64,000 bases of DNA, from assembly GCF_014268455.2 (NCBI RefSeq), contig NZ_CP077085.1, positions 4,381,001 through 4,445,000 on the forward strand, read 5' to 3'. This document shows, piece after piece, positions 9,199 through 19,502 of the stretch. Below the pieces are notes generated by a model. It was given only the letters and a program-made list of their open reading frames with translations, did not search any database and had not been told where the DNA came from. The translations under genes were made by a program, and so were the position numbers. The stretch comes from Pseudomonas shahriarae. GTDB taxonomy: Bacteria > Pseudomonadota > Gammaproteobacteria > Pseudomonadales > Pseudomonadaceae. Positions within the stretch are counted from its first letter, which is position 1, and every line of letters starts with the position of its first letter.

Positions 9199-9921
9199 GT
9201 GACCCTGATTTATGGCCACCGCGGCGCTAAAGGCGAAGCACCGGAAAACACACTGACCAGCTTCCAGCAATGCCTCAAGCACGGCGTGCGCCGTTGCGAA
9301 CTGGACTTGCACCTGTCCATGGACGGCGAGTTGATGGTGATCCACGACCCGACCTTGAAGCGCACCGCAGACCGACGCGGCAAGGTGGTGGAGTACGTCG
9401 CCGCCGACCTGGTGAAGATGGACGCACGCAAAGGCGGCCCAGGCTGGGTCACCCCTTGCCCGATCCCGCGCCTGGAAGAGCTGTTTGAGCAGTGCGACTT
9501 CGACCACTGGCAACTGGAAGTCAAAAGCGCCTCGCGCACCCGCGCCGCGACCACCGTACTGGCGATCCGGGAAATGGCCCAGCGCTTTGGCCTGCTGGAC
9601 AAGGTCACCGTGACTTCAAGCTCGCGGGAAGTGTTGAAAGCCGCCCTGGAGCTGACGCCGGACCTGTCCCGTGGACTGGTGGCCGAATACGCCTGGCTCG
9701 ACCCGCTGAAGGTCGCGCAGAACTATGGCTGTGAGTATTTGGCGTTGAACTGGACGTTGTGCACTCCCGAGCGACTGGAGAAAGCCCAGCGCCAGGGCTT
9801 GCACGTGTCCGTGTGGACAGTCAACGAACCCGCGCTGATGCGCAGGCTCGCCGACTTCGGCGTAGATAGCCTGATTACAGACTTTCCCGGTTTGGCCACT
9901 GCCACTCTCGGGAATTACTGA
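9199..9921 (+). CDS. Cytoplasmic glycerophosphodiester phosphodiesterase (UgpQ/GlpQ family)
   Basis: This 240-residue GDPD-fold enzyme hydrolyses glycerophosphodiesters to sn-glycerol-3-phosphate and an alcohol. The hallmark HRGAKGEAPENTLTSF is at residues 6-21, followed by ELDLHLSMDGELMVIHDPTL, which carry the catalytic His pair and metal-binding Glu/Asp. There is no signal peptide, so it is UgpQ-like rather than the periplasmic GlpQ type. The start is GTG at 9199 with AAAAGGAG seven bases upstream. It faces sthA tail to tail. Confidence 0.9.
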   Translation: MTLIYGHRGAKGEAPENTLTSFQQCLKHGVRRCELDLHLSMDGELMVIHDPTLKRTADRRGKVVEYVAADLVKMDARKGGPGWVTPCPIPRLEELFEQCDFDHWQLEVKSASRTRAATTVLAIREMAQRFGLLDKVTVTSSSREVLKAALELTPDLSRGLVAEYAWLDPLKVAQNYGCEYLALNWTLCTPERLEKAQRQGLHVSVWTVNEPALMRRLADFGVDSLITDFPGLATATLGNY

Positions 9922-9932
9922 AATCGGTCTCC

Positions 9933-9957
9933 CCGGCCGGCTCAGGCCACCGGCCGG
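9933..9957. terminator. GC-rich hairpin between convergent genes
   Basis: CCGGCCGG repeats perfectly in inverted orientation around a 9-base loop in the 42-bp gap between the phosphodiesterase gene and sthA. There is no U-tract on either side, so termination activity is uncertain. Confidence 0.4.
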
Positions 9958-9963
9958 AGCCGC

Positions 9964-11358
9964 TCAAAAAAGCCGGTTGAGGCCGTCGTAGGCCGCTACC
10001 CGATAGGCTTCAGCCATGGTCGGGTAGTTGAACGTGGTGTTCACAAAATACTTAAGGGTATTGAGATCACCCGGCTGGCTCATGATCGCCTGGCCGATGT
10101 GCACGATCTCCGAGGCCTGGTAGCCGAAGCAATGCACGCCGAGCACTTCCAGGGTCTCGCGGTGGAACAGGATCTTCAGCATGCCTTGCGGCTCGCCGGC
10201 GATCTGCGCACGCGCCATGCTCTTGAAGAACGCCTTGCCCACTTCGTAAGGCACCTTGGCCTTGGTCAGCTCGTGCTCGTTCTTGCCGATGGAGCTGATC
10301 TCGGGAATGGTGTAGATCCCGGTCGGCACATCGTTGACGTAGCGCCAGCTGCCATTGTCGACAATGCTGCCAGCCGCCGAACGCCCTTGGTCGTGGGCGG
10401 CACTGGCCAGGCTCGGCCAGCCGATCACATCGCCGGCACCATAGATATTGGTGACGCAGGTGCGGTAGTTCTCATCCACCTCGATCTGGCCACGGCTGTT
10501 GACCTTGACCCCGATGTTTTCCATGCCCAGCTTGTCGGTGTTGCCCGTACGGCCGTTGCACCAGAGCAAGGCATCGGCCTTGATCTTCTTGCCGGACTTG
10601 AGGTGCAGGATCACACCGTTGTCCAGGCCTTCAACGCGGTCGTATTCCTCGTTGTGGCGCACGGTGATGTTGTTGTTGCTGAAGTGATAGCTCAACGCCT
10701 GGGAAATTTCCGAGTCGAGGAAGCTCAGCAACTGGTCACGGTTGTCCACCAGCTCCACCAGCACACCCAGGCCGCTGAAGATCGAGGCGTATTCACAGCC
10801 GATCACGCCGGCGCCGTATATGATCAGTTTGCGCGGGGTGTGGCCCAGGCTGAGGATCGTGTCGCTATCGTAGATACGCGGGTGGTGGAAGTCGATATCG
10901 GCCGGGCGATACGGACGCGAACCGGTGGCGATGATGATGTGCTTGGCCACCAGCTTCTCGACCACGCCATTGGCGCAGACCACTTCGACGGTTTGCTCGT
11001 CGGCGAAGCTGCCGGTGCCGAAGAACAGGTCGACGCGGTTACGGGCGTAGTAGCCGGTACGCGAGGCGACTTGTTTGGAAATGACTTTCTCGGCGCTTTT
11101 CAGTACATCCGGGAACGAGAACCAGCGCGGCTCACCAATGGCCCGGAACATCGGGTTGGTGTTGAACTGCATGATCTGGCGCACCGAGTGACGCAAGGCC
11201 TTGGACGGGATGGTGCCCAGGTGGGTGCAGTTACCGCCGACCTGACGACGGCTATCGACCATCGCCACCTTGCGTCCTGCTTTGGCGGCGTTCATCGCCG
11301 CACCTTCTCCAGCTGGGCCGGAACCCAGTACCACCACGTCGTAGTTGTAGACAGCCAT
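9964..11358 (-). CDS. sthA: Soluble pyridine nucleotide transhydrogenase
   Basis: This 464-residue FAD enzyme of the disulfide-reductase fold moves hydride between NADPH and NAD+ in the cytoplasm and helps dispose of excess NADPH. The FAD site is [14 protein letters not shown] (about 8-21). The redox motif reads [13 protein letters not shown]: the second Cys of lipoamide-dehydrogenase-like proteins is Thr, the mark of transhydrogenase. An NAD(P)-binding segment [15 protein letters not shown] is mid-protein. Length and ATG ([10 protein letters not shown], with GAGG upstream) fit the family. Confidence 0.97.
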   Translation of the reverse strand: MAVYNYDVVVLGSGPAGEGAAMNAAKAGRKVAMVDSRRQVGGNCTHLGTIPSKALRHSVRQIMQFNTNPMFRAIGEPRWFSFPDVLKSAEKVISKQVASRTGYYARNRVDLFFGTGSFADEQTVEVVCANGVVEKLVAKHIIIATGSRPYRPADIDFHHPRIYDSDTILSLGHTPRKLIIYGAGVIGCEYASIFSGLGVLVELVDNRDQLLSFLDSEISQALSYHFSNNNITVRHNEEYDRVEGLDNGVILHLKSGKKIKADALLWCNGRTGNTDKLGMENIGVKVNSRGQIEVDENYRTCVTNIYGAGDVIGWPSLASAAHDQGRSAAGSIVDNGSWRYVNDVPTGIYTIPEISSIGKNEHELTKAKVPYEVGKAFFKSMARAQIAGEPQGMLKILFHRETLEVLGVHCFGYQASEIVHIGQAIMSQPGDLNTLKYFVNTTFNYPTMAEAYRVAAYDGLNRLF

Positions 11359-11548
11359 GCGTACTCCTCAGAACAGGCCAGGACGCACGGTTGGGCGCCT
11401 GGCTAAATCATGCCGCGGCCAGCGGTCATGAAGGATCAAATAGGCTCAGGTGTGTGAGCCGGGGCACAGTCTATATAAGGCTCAACGCCGCGCACATTAA
11501 CCCTTGGTCGCGTCGTAGGCCAGTTTTGCCTTTACTACACAGTATTGA

Positions 11549-12562
11549 TTACGGCTTGACCGCCGTCAGTTGTTCGAACGCTTTGTTGCTGCGTGTGACG
11601 AAAGCATCCCCCTCACGCATCACAAAAAATGCCGCGATCCGCTGTTTTTCTGCATAGTCCCAGCCCTCGTCGGGCCCCAGTACCAGGAGCAAGGTCGACA
11701 AGCCGTCCGCCATAAGCGCCGAAGGCTCCAGTACCGTGACCGACGCCAGGTGATGGGTGATCGGCGCCCCGCTACGGGCATCGAGGGTGTGGGAATAGCG
11801 GCGACCATCCTGCTGGAAATAATTGCGATAGTCACCTGAAGTAGACACGCCGAAGCCGTCCACCACGATCACGCGCTCAGCCACCTGCTGGTCATCGCGG
11901 GGCTCCTCCAGGGCCACACGCCAGGGCGTGCCATCGGGTTTGCGCCCGGCAGCCTTGAGCTCGCCAGTCACTTCGACCAGATACCGCTGAATGCCCAACT
12001 GCCCTAGCCGCTCGGCGATCCGGTCCACCGTGTAGCCGGCGGCGATGCTGTTGAAGTCCACTTGCACCGCCGCGTCCTTGCACAGCTGGTGACCGTCGAT
12101 GCGCAAGTGCTGATGACCGACGCGCTGGCGCGCCAAGGCCAGCGTCATGGGATCCGGGACTTTTACCTGCCGCGCCTGGGGTCCGAAGCCCCACAGGTTG
12201 AGCAGTGGCTCGACGGTCAGGTCAAAAGCGCCGCCACTGGCCTGGGACAGCTGCTCGCCCGTGCGTACCAACTGCAGGATCGACTCGGGCATCGGCTGGC
12301 AGCGGTTGGCCGGCAAGTCATTGAAGCGCTCGATATCGGAATCGCTGCGATAGGTCGACAGCTGTCGGTCGACCTCGGCAAGGATGCGCTCGACCTGCGG
12401 CTGCACATCATTGGCCGCCGGCGTCCCGGGGGTACGGACATATTTGATTGAATAAGTGCTGCCCATGGTCGGGCCGCCAAACGCCTCCAGGGGCTCATCG
12501 CCGCCGCAGCCCGTCAAGATCGCCAACACAGCGCCCACCATCGCGCATCGCAAACCGCCCAT
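11549..12562 (-). CDS. apbE: FAD:protein FMN transferase ApbE (lipoprotein)
   Basis: ApbE moves FMN from FAD to a Thr in flavoproteins such as NqrB/NqrC, RnfG or NosR, on the periplasmic side. From the chosen ATG the product is 337 residues with lipobox LTGC (Cys18) and family motifs FGGPTMGSTYSI, GGAFDLTVEPLLNLWGFG and VDFNSIAAGYTVD, plus a C-terminal ADGLSTLLLVLG. A longer frame starts at GTG 12607, but that gives an unusually long signal segment, so I prefer 12562. No Nqr, Rnf or Nos gene is in the window, so its client lies elsewhere. Confidence 0.88.
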   Translation of the reverse strand: MGGLRCAMVGAVLAILTGCGGDEPLEAFGGPTMGSTYSIKYVRTPGTPAANDVQPQVERILAEVDRQLSTYRSDSDIERFNDLPANRCQPMPESILQLVRTGEQLSQASGGAFDLTVEPLLNLWGFGPQARQVKVPDPMTLALARQRVGHQHLRIDGHQLCKDAAVQVDFNSIAAGYTVDRIAERLGQLGIQRYLVEVTGELKAAGRKPDGTPWRVALEEPRDDQQVAERVIVVDGFGVSTSGDYRNYFQQDGRRYSHTLDARSGAPITHHLASVTVLEPSALMADGLSTLLLVLGPDEGWDYAEKQRIAAFFVMREGDAFVTRSNKAFEQLTAVKP

Positions 12563-12825
12563 AAGCCACACAACCTTATCGCTGCTGAAAACCCAATGAA
12601 GCCGCACTCAAGCACATTTCCGGGGCTGGCCATTATGCGGCATGTCGTCGCCTGACGCGGGTTGCTTCATGACAAATAGCCAGCTTGCTAACGGTTTTTG
12701 TTGCTCGCCCACACGGATACACATATGGTTACAAAACTCTTGGGCGCCAGCCAGCGCCCAGACCTTGCAGCAAGGAAGAACGACGACCAGGGATTTCCAA
12801 CAAGATAGCCAGTTGAGTAAATGAC

Positions 12826-14124
12826 ATGTCCAACACCACGGGCAAAGGCAAGGCGATCTTTCGCGTTGTCAGCGGTAACTTTCTCGAAATGTTCGACTTC
12901 ATGGTCTACGGCTTCTACGCCACGGCCATTGCCAAGACCTTCTTCCCTGCCGACAGCGCCTTCGCGTCCCTGATGTTGTCCTTGGCGACCTTCGGTGCCG
13001 GGTTCCTGATGCGTCCGTTGGGGGCAATTTTCCTCGGTGCCTACATCGACCGCCATGGCCGTAAAAAAGGCCTGGTGATCACCCTGGCCATGATGGCCGC
13101 CGGCACCGTGCTGATCGCCTGCGTGCCCGGCTACGCCACCCTCGGGGTGGCCGCGCCGCTGATCGTGCTGTTTGGCCGATTGCTGCAAGGCTTCTCCGCA
13201 GGTGTCGAACTGGGCGGGGTCTCGGTGTACCTGGCGGAGATCGCCACGCCGGGGCGTAAAGGTTTCTTCGTCAGTTGGCAGTCCGCCAGCCAACAAGCCG
13301 CCGTGGTCTTCGCCGGCCTGCTGGGCGTGGGCCTGAACCACTGGCTGAGCCCCGAGGAGATGGGTGAATGGGGCTGGCGCGTGCCGTTCCTGATCGGCTG
13401 CCTGATCGTGCCGGTGATCTTCGTGATTCGCCGCTCCCTGGAGGAAACCCCGGAATTCCAGGCACGTAAACATCGCCCTACCCTGCAGGAAATCATCCGC
13501 TCCATCGGCCAGAATTTCGGCATCGTCCTGGCAGGCATGGCGCTGGTGGTGATGACGACCGTGTCGTTCTACCTGATCACCGCCTACACACCGACCTTCG
13601 GCAAGGCCGAGCTGCACCTGTCGGACCTGGATGCGTTGCTGGTGACCGTGTGCATCGGTCTGTCGAACTTCTTTTGGCTACCCGTGATGGGCGCGGTGTC
13701 TGACAAGGTGGGTCGCAAGCCCTTGCTGCTGGGGGCGACTATTCTGGCAATCCTCACGGCGTACCCGGCCCTGTCATGGCTGGTGGCCAATCCGAGCTTC
13801 AGCCACCTGCTGCTCGTCGAGTTATGGCTGTCATTCCTGTACGGCTCGTACAACGGCGCCATGGTCGTTGCGCTGACCGAAATCATGCCAGTGGAAGTAC
13901 GCACCACAGGCTTTTCATTGGCCTACAGCCTGGCGACCGCAACCTTTGGCGGCTTTACCCCGGCCGCCTGTACCTACCTGATCCATGTGCTGGATAACAA
14001 GGCTGCGCCGGGGATCTGGCTCAGTGGCGCGGCGGTGCTGGGGCTGGTGGCGACCCTGGTGCTGTTCAAGGGAAATCGGCACGAACTGCGCACTGCGCAG
14101 GCTTCGGTAGTCGGTGGGGCCTGA
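12826..14124 (+). CDS. MFS metabolite:proton symporter, citrate/tricarballylate type (TcuC/CitA-like)
   Basis: This 432-residue inner-membrane transporter of the metabolite:H+ symporter branch of the MFS has about 12 TM helices. The loop 2-3 motif is [12 protein letters not shown] (about 65-76), and [14 protein letters not shown] together with the N-terminal [15 protein letters not shown] are typical of citrate/tricarballylate symporters. The substrate is inferred from family only. ATG at 12826; the upstream context has a weak ribosome site. It is divergent from apbE across about 260 bp and ends before a shared terminator. Confidence 0.82.
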   Translation: MSNTTGKGKAIFRVVSGNFLEMFDFMVYGFYATAIAKTFFPADSAFASLMLSLATFGAGFLMRPLGAIFLGAYIDRHGRKKGLVITLAMMAAGTVLIACVPGYATLGVAAPLIVLFGRLLQGFSAGVELGGVSVYLAEIATPGRKGFFVSWQSASQQAAVVFAGLLGVGLNHWLSPEEMGEWGWRVPFLIGCLIVPVIFVIRRSLEETPEFQARKHRPTLQEIIRSIGQNFGIVLAGMALVVMTTVSFYLITAYTPTFGKAELHLSDLDALLVTVCIGLSNFFWLPVMGAVSDKVGRKPLLLGATILAILTAYPALSWLVANPSFSHLLLVELWLSFLYGSYNGAMVVALTEIMPVEVRTTGFSLAYSLATATFGGFTPAACTYLIHVLDNKAAPGIWLSGAAVLGLVATLVLFKGNRHELRTAQASVVGGA

Positions 14125-14133
14125 TAGATCGCT

Positions 14134-14165
14134 ATCGCGGCGATGCGGGCTTGCCCGCGATGAGG
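14134..14165. repeat. Partial REP-like sequence
   Basis: TATCGCGGCGATGCGGGCTT followed by GCCCGCGATGAGGCC resembles the inner part of a REP but lacks the GTGGGAGC end. It is probably a decayed element. Confidence 0.4.
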
Positions 14166-14194
14166 CCTTCAAACCCCACACCCCCCCCAGCCAC

Positions 14195-14225
14195 AAAAAA
14201 GCCCCGAACCAGTCGGGGCTTTTTC
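14195..14225. terminator. Bidirectional intrinsic terminator (MFS gene / gapB)
   Basis: AGCCCCGA-ACCAG-TCGGGGCT, with A-tract before and T-tract after, lies between two convergent genes and can serve both. Confidence 0.9.
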
Positions 14226-14240
14226 ATTTACCGCTAATGC

Positions 14241-15689
14241 TTAGCGCGGAAACGCTGGCGGGTTGACCCCAGCCATGTCTTCCATCACGCGCACCACCTG
14301 GCAGCTGTAACCGAACTCGTTGTCGTACCAGACGTACAGTACAACGCGGTTATCCTGGGTGATGGTCGCTTCAGCATCGACCACACCGGCGTGGCGCGAG
14401 CCAACGAAGTCGGTGGACACCACTTCCTGGGAATTGACGAAGTCGATTTGCTTATGCAGATCGGAGTGCAGCGCCATGTAGCGCAGGTACTCGTTCATCT
14501 CTTCACGGGTGGCGGCTTTCTCAAGGTTGAGGTTGAGAATGGCCATCGACACGTTCGGCGTGGGTACACGGATCGCGTTACCGGTCAGCTTGCCGGCCAG
14601 CTCAGGCAGGGCCTTGGCAGCAGCGGTGGCAGCACCGGTCTCGGTGATCACCATGTTCAGCGCGGCACTACGGCCACGGCGATCGCCCTTGTGGAAGTTG
14701 TCGATCAGGTTCTGGTCGTTGGTGTACGAGTGAACGGTTTCGACGTGACCGTTGATGATGCCGAACTTGTCATTCACAGCCTTGAGCACCGGCACGATGG
14801 CGTTGGTGGTGCAGGAAGCGGCGGACACGATCTTGTCGTCAGCGGTGATTTCGTTGTGGTTGATGCCGTGAACGATGTTCTTCAGCTTGCCCTTGCCAGG
14901 CGCCGTCAGCACAACGCGGTCGATACCCGGGCAGGCCAGGTGCTGGCCCAGGCCGTCGGCATCACGCCATACGCCGGTGTTGTCCACCAGCAAGGCGTTC
15001 TGGATGCCGTACTGGGTGTAATCCACCTCGGTCGGGTTCTTCGCGTAGATCACCTGGATCAGGTTACCGTTGGCGGTGATGGTGTTGTTTTCTTCGTCAA
15101 CGGTGATGGTGCCATTGAACGAACCGTGTACCGAGTCGCGGCGCAAGAGGCTGGCGCGCTTGGTCAGGTCATTTTCGGCGCCTTTGCGCACGACAATGGC
15201 CCGCAGGCGCAGGCCGTCGCCACCGCCGGTTTTTTCGATCAGGATGCGTGCCAGCAGACGGCCGATACGACCGAAGCCGTACAGCACCACGTCGGTGCCT
15301 TTACGGGATGCGGCGTTTTGCTGGCCAACCACGTCGGCCAGTTCTTCACGCACGAACTGCTCGGCGCTGCGGCCATTGCCTTGAGCGCGGAATTTGAACG
15401 CCAACTTGCCCAGGTCCACCGAAGCCGCGCCGAGCTTGAGCTCGCTCATGGCTTTAAGCAGAGGGAATGTTTCGTGGACGGAGAGTTCGCTATCGTCCGA
15501 AGAACGATGGCGAGCAAAGCGATGAGCCTTGAGAATCGCGATGACTGATTGGTTGATCAGGCTGCGGCCATAGATCGAGCTCACCACATTGTTATTGCGG
15601 TACAGCTGACCGATAAGCGGGATCATCGCTTCTGCGAGTGCTTCACGGTCGATCCATTCACCAAGACACTGGTCGGGCTTCTGAGTCAC
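14241..15689 (-). CDS. gapB: Long-form glyceraldehyde-3-phosphate dehydrogenase (GapB type)
   Basis: This 482-residue GAPDH carries about 120 extra N-terminal residues before the Rossmann motif VVLYGFGRIGRLLARIL. The catalytic Cys is in SAASCTTNAIVPVL, and HSYTNDQNLIDNFH and WYDNEFGYSCQVV complete the fold. This is the P. aeruginosa PA3001 form, usually linked to gluconeogenic flux. The start is GTG at 15689 (MTQKPDQCLG), with GGAAGG at an ideal distance; the upstream ATG at 15704 has no ribosome site. It is divergent from mfd, as in P. aeruginosa. Confidence 0.93.
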   Translation of the reverse strand: MTQKPDQCLGEWIDREALAEAMIPLIGQLYRNNNVVSSIYGRSLINQSVIAILKAHRFARHRSSDDSELSVHETFPLLKAMSELKLGAASVDLGKLAFKFRAQGNGRSAEQFVREELADVVGQQNAASRKGTDVVLYGFGRIGRLLARILIEKTGGGDGLRLRAIVVRKGAENDLTKRASLLRRDSVHGSFNGTITVDEENNTITANGNLIQVIYAKNPTEVDYTQYGIQNALLVDNTGVWRDADGLGQHLACPGIDRVVLTAPGKGKLKNIVHGINHNEITADDKIVSAASCTTNAIVPVLKAVNDKFGIINGHVETVHSYTNDQNLIDNFHKGDRRGRSAALNMVITETGAATAAAKALPELAGKLTGNAIRVPTPNVSMAILNLNLEKAATREEMNEYLRYMALHSDLHKQIDFVNSQEVVSTDFVGSRHAGVVDAEATITQDNRVVLYVWYDNEFGYSCQVVRVMEDMAGVNPPAFPR

Positions 15690-16042
15690 GGGAACCTTCC
15701 ACATGTAGGGGCTGAAAAAAGGGGCTACATTATGCCGCCCGACCGCCCCCGGAGCAATGCGCGCCACGCAACAAAAGCCCTTGCACATAATTTTCGCCGC
15801 GCTACAGGCCAGTAAATACGCGGCTTCCAGCGCACCCCCTGGTGAAAGCGTCGGGCCACTTGTCCGTAACCCTCCGAAACATACGTACATTTTGGCACTA
15901 CATTTTGAGTCAAAACCGCGCATTGTTTGTCTTAGCCACTACATTTCCTACAAACCGTAATAGGCACAGTCAGCAACTGACAGGCGGCACTCCGGGCCGT
16001 TACAATTACCGACTTTGTCGCAACGCTGGAGCTCAAACGTCC
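15690..16042. other. Divergent gapB/mfd intergenic region
   Basis: A gap of about 350 bp with no convincing gene. It holds the leaders of gapB and mfd and two direct copies of CACTACATTT (15896-15905 and 15937-15946), possible half-sites for a regulator. I see no clean inverted operator, terminator or RNA gene. Confidence 0.5.
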
Positions 16043-19000
16043 GTGCCCGTCCTGCGTCTACCGCTACTCCCTGCCGAGGCAGGTAAACAGCATTGGGGCA
16101 ATCTGCCCGGTGCCGCCCTGAGCCTGGCCATTGCCGAGGCTGCCAGTGCAGCCAAGCGCTTTACCCTGCTATTGACCGCCGACAGCCAAAGCGCCGAACG
16201 GTTGGAGCAGGAGCTGAGTTTCTTTGCCCCCGATTTGCCGGTGCTGCATTTCCCGGACTGGGAAACCCTGCCCTACGACTTGTTCTCGCCGCACCAGGAC
16301 ATCATCTCCCAGCGCATCGCCAGCCTGTACCGCTTGCCGGAACTGGCCCACGGTGTGCTGGTGGTGCCGATCACCACGGCCCTGCACCGCCTGGCGCCGA
16401 CCAAGTTCCTGCTGGGCAGCAGCCTGGTGCTGGATATCGGCCAGAAACTCGACGTGGAGCAGATGCGCACGCGCCTGGAAGCCAGCGGCTACCGCTGCGT
16501 CGATACGGTGTACGAGCATGGCGAGTTCGCCGTGCGTGGCGCGTTGATCGACCTGTTCCCGATGGGCAGCAAACTGCCCTACCGCATCGACCTGTTCGAC
16601 GACGAAATCGAGACCCTGCGCACCTTCGACCCGGAAAACCAGCGCTCCATCGACAAAGTACAGTCGATCAAGCTGCTGCCGGCCAGGGAATTCCCCCTGC
16701 AAAAAGACGCCGTCACACGCTTCAAGGCGCGCTTTCGCGAACGCTTTGACGTGGACTTCCGTCGTTGCCCGATCTTCCAGGACTTGAGCAGCGGGATTAC
16801 CCCCGCCGGTATCGAGTACTACCTGCCGCTGTTCTTCGACGAAACCTCGACCCTGTTCGATTACCTGCCCCAGGACACTCAGGTGTTCTCGCTGCCGGGC
16901 ATCGAACAGGCGGCGGAAAACTTCTGGAACGACGTACGCAACCGTTATGAAGAACGCCGCGTCGATCCATCCCGGCCTTTATTGCCGCCTGCCGAGCTGT
17001 TCCTGCCGGTAGAGGACTGCTTCGCCCGCCTGAAGAACTGGCCACGGGTGGTCGCCAGCCAACAGGATGTGGAAGCTGGCGTCGGCCGCGAACGCTTCCC
17101 GGCCCAAACCCTGCCCAACCTGGCCATCGAGGCCAAGGCCAGCCAGCCGCTGCAAGCGTTGTCCGACTTCCTCGGCGACTTCCCCGGCCGCGTGCTGTTT
17201 ACCGCCGAATCCGCCGGGCGCCGCGAAGTGCTACTGGAGTTGCTGGAACGTCTGAAGCTGCGACCAAAAACCGTCGACAGCTGGCCGGACTTTGTCGCCG
17301 GCAAGGACCGCCTGGCGATCACCATTGCGCCGCTGAACGAAGGCCTGCAACTGGATGATCCGGCCCTGGCACTGATTGCCGAGAGCCCGCTGTTCGGCCA
17401 ACGCGTGATGCAGCGCCGGCGCCGGGAAAAACGTGCCGACGCCAACAACGACGCGGTGATCAAGAACCTCACCGAACTGCGCGAAGGCGCGCCGGTGGTG
17501 CATATCGACCACGGCGTGGGACGCTACCTGGGCCTGCAGACCCTGGAGATCGACAACCAGGCAGCCGAATTCCTCACCATGGAATACGCCGAGGGCGCCA
17601 AGCTCTATGTGCCAGTGGCCAACCTGCACCTGATCGCGCGCTACACCGGCAGCGACGACGCCCTGGCGCCGTTGCACCGCCTGGGTTCCGAGACCTGGCA
17701 GAAGGCCAAGCGCAAGGCCGCCGAGCAGGTGCGCGACGTAGCCGCCGAACTGCTGGACATCTATGCTCGCCGCGCGGCCCGCGAAGGCTATGCGTTCGCC
17801 GACCCGAAGGCCGACTACGCCACGTTCAGCGCCGGCTTCGCCTTCGAAGAAACCCCGGACCAGCAAACCACCATCGACGCCGTGCGCGCCGATATGCTCG
17901 CGCCCAAGCCCATGGACCGCCTGGTCTGCGGTGACGTGGGCTTTGGCAAGACCGAAGTGGCGATGCGCGCCGCGTTTATCGCGGTGCATGGCGGCCGCCA
18001 GGTGGCAATCCTGGTGCCGACCACCCTGCTCGCCCAGCAGCACTACAACAGTTTTCGCGACCGCTTTGCCGATTGGCCGGTGACCGTAGAGGTGATGAGC
18101 CGCTTCAAGTCCGCCAAGGAAGTCAACGCAGCCGTGGCCGACCTGGCCGAAGGCAAGATCGACATCGTGATCGGTACCCACAAGCTGCTGTCGGACGATG
18201 TGAAGATCAAGAACCTGGGCCTGGTGATCATCGACGAAGAGCACCGCTTTGGCGTACGCCAGAAGGAGCAGCTCAAGGCCCTGCGCAGCGAGGTCGATAT
18301 CCTGACCCTGACCGCCACACCGATCCCGCGCACGCTGAACATGGCGGTGTCGGGCATGCGCGACCTGTCGATCATCGCCACGCCGCCGGCACGACGCCTG
18401 TCGGTGCGCACCTTCGTCATGGAGCAGAACAACAGCACGATCAAGGAAGCCCTGCTGCGCGAGTTGCTGCGCGGCGGCCAGGTCTACTACCTGCACAACG
18501 ATGTGAAAACCATCGAGAAATGCGCCGCCGACCTCGCCGAACTGGTGCCGGAAGCGCGGATCGGCATCGGCCACGGGCAGATGCGCGAACGTGAACTCGA
18601 ACAGGTGATGAGCGACTTCTACCACAAGCGCTTCAACGTGCTGATCGCCTCGACCATTATCGAGACCGGCATCGACGTGCCGAGCGCCAACACCATTATC
18701 ATCGAGCGCGCCGACAAGTTCGGCCTGGCGCAGTTGCATCAGTTGCGTGGCCGGGTCGGCCGCAGTCACCACCAGGCCTACGCCTACCTGCTGACACCAC
18801 CGCGCCAGCAAATTACCGGCGATGCGGAAAAGCGCCTGGAAGCCATCGCCAACACCCAGGACCTGGGTGCGGGCTTTGTGCTGGCCACCAACGACCTGGA
18901 AATCCGTGGCGCCGGCGAACTGCTGGGCGACGGCCAGAGCGGGCAGATCCAGGCCGTGGGCTTTACCCTCTATATGGAAATGCTGGAGCGCGCGGTGAAG

Positions 19001-19492
19001 GCCATCCGCAAGGGCGAACAACCGAACCTCGACCAGCCCCTGGGCGGCGGGCCGGAAATCAACCTGCGTCTGCCGGCATTGATTCCCGAGGACTACCTGC
19101 CGGATGTGCATGCACGCCTGATCCTGTACAAGCGCATCGCCTCGGCCACTGACGAAGAAGGTCTCAAGGACCTGCAAGTGGAGATGATCGACCGCTTCGG
19201 CCTGTTGCCGGAGCCGACCAAGAACCTGGTGCGCCTGACCCTGCTCAAATTGCAGGCCGAGCAACTGGGGATCAAGAAGGTCGACGCCGGGCCGCAGGGC
19301 GGGCGTATCGAGTTCGAAGCGCAGACGCCGGTAGACCCGCTGGTACTGATCAAGTTGATCCAGGGCCAGCCCAACCGCTACAAATTCGAAGGCGCTACGC
19401 TGTTCAAGTTCATGGTGCCGATGGAACGTGCAGAAGAGCGCTTTAATACATTGGAGGCGCTGTTTGAGCGCCTCATCCCGAAACCTGCTTGA
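16043..19492 (+). CDS. mfd: Transcription-repair coupling factor Mfd
   Basis: This 1149-residue DNA translocase displaces RNA polymerase stalled at lesions and recruits UvrA. The N-terminal UvrB-homology modules are followed by the RNA-polymerase-interaction domain near 480-550 (APVVHIDHGVGRYLG), Walker A CGDVGFGKTEVA (about 627-638), DEEH in IIDEEHRFGVRQKE (about 729-742), the helicase C domain with IIETGIDVPSANTIII and QLRGRVGRS, and a C-terminal regulatory domain. The start is GTG 16043 (MPVLRLPLLP), with GGAG upstream; the frame extends back to 15842 without family sequence. It is followed 10 bp later by csiV. Confidence 0.97.
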   Translation: MPVLRLPLLPAEAGKQHWGNLPGAALSLAIAEAASAAKRFTLLLTADSQSAERLEQELSFFAPDLPVLHFPDWETLPYDLFSPHQDIISQRIASLYRLPELAHGVLVVPITTALHRLAPTKFLLGSSLVLDIGQKLDVEQMRTRLEASGYRCVDTVYEHGEFAVRGALIDLFPMGSKLPYRIDLFDDEIETLRTFDPENQRSIDKVQSIKLLPAREFPLQKDAVTRFKARFRERFDVDFRRCPIFQDLSSGITPAGIEYYLPLFFDETSTLFDYLPQDTQVFSLPGIEQAAENFWNDVRNRYEERRVDPSRPLLPPAELFLPVEDCFARLKNWPRVVASQQDVEAGVGRERFPAQTLPNLAIEAKASQPLQALSDFLGDFPGRVLFTAESAGRREVLLELLERLKLRPKTVDSWPDFVAGKDRLAITIAPLNEGLQLDDPALALIAESPLFGQRVMQRRRREKRADANNDAVIKNLTELREGAPVVHIDHGVGRYLGLQTLEIDNQAAEFLTMEYAEGAKLYVPVANLHLIARYTGSDDALAPLHRLGSETWQKAKRKAAEQVRDVAAELLDIYARRAAREGYAFADPKADYATFSAGFAFEETPDQQTTIDAVRADMLAPKPMDRLVCGDVGFGKTEVAMRAAFIAVHGGRQVAILVPTTLLAQQHYNSFRDRFADWPVTVEVMSRFKSAKEVNAAVADLAEGKIDIVIGTHKLLSDDVKIKNLGLVIIDEEHRFGVRQKEQLKALRSEVDILTLTATPIPRTLNMAVSGMRDLSIIATPPARRLSVRTFVMEQNNSTIKEALLRELLRGGQVYYLHNDVKTIEKCAADLAELVPEARIGIGHGQMRERELEQVMSDFYHKRFNVLIASTIIETGIDVPSANTIIIERADKFGLAQLHQLRGRVGRSHHQAYAYLLTPPRQQITGDAEKRLEAIANTQDLGAGFVLATNDLEIRGAGELLGDGQSGQIQAVGFTLYMEMLERAVKAIRKGEQPNLDQPLGGGPEINLRLPALIPEDYLPDVHARLILYKRIASATDEEGLKDLQVEMIDRFGLLPEPTKNLVRLTLLKLQAEQLGIKKVDAGPQGGRIEFEAQTPVDPLVLIKLIQGQPNRYKFEGATLFKFMVPMERAEERFNTLEALFERLIPKPA

Positions 19493-19502
19493 AGGACGCC
19501 CC

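Noticed and set aside
15896..15946. HexR operator controlling gapB
   Set aside because: Two direct CACTACATTT copies exist, but no TTGT-N7/8-ACAA inverted pair could be found by eye.
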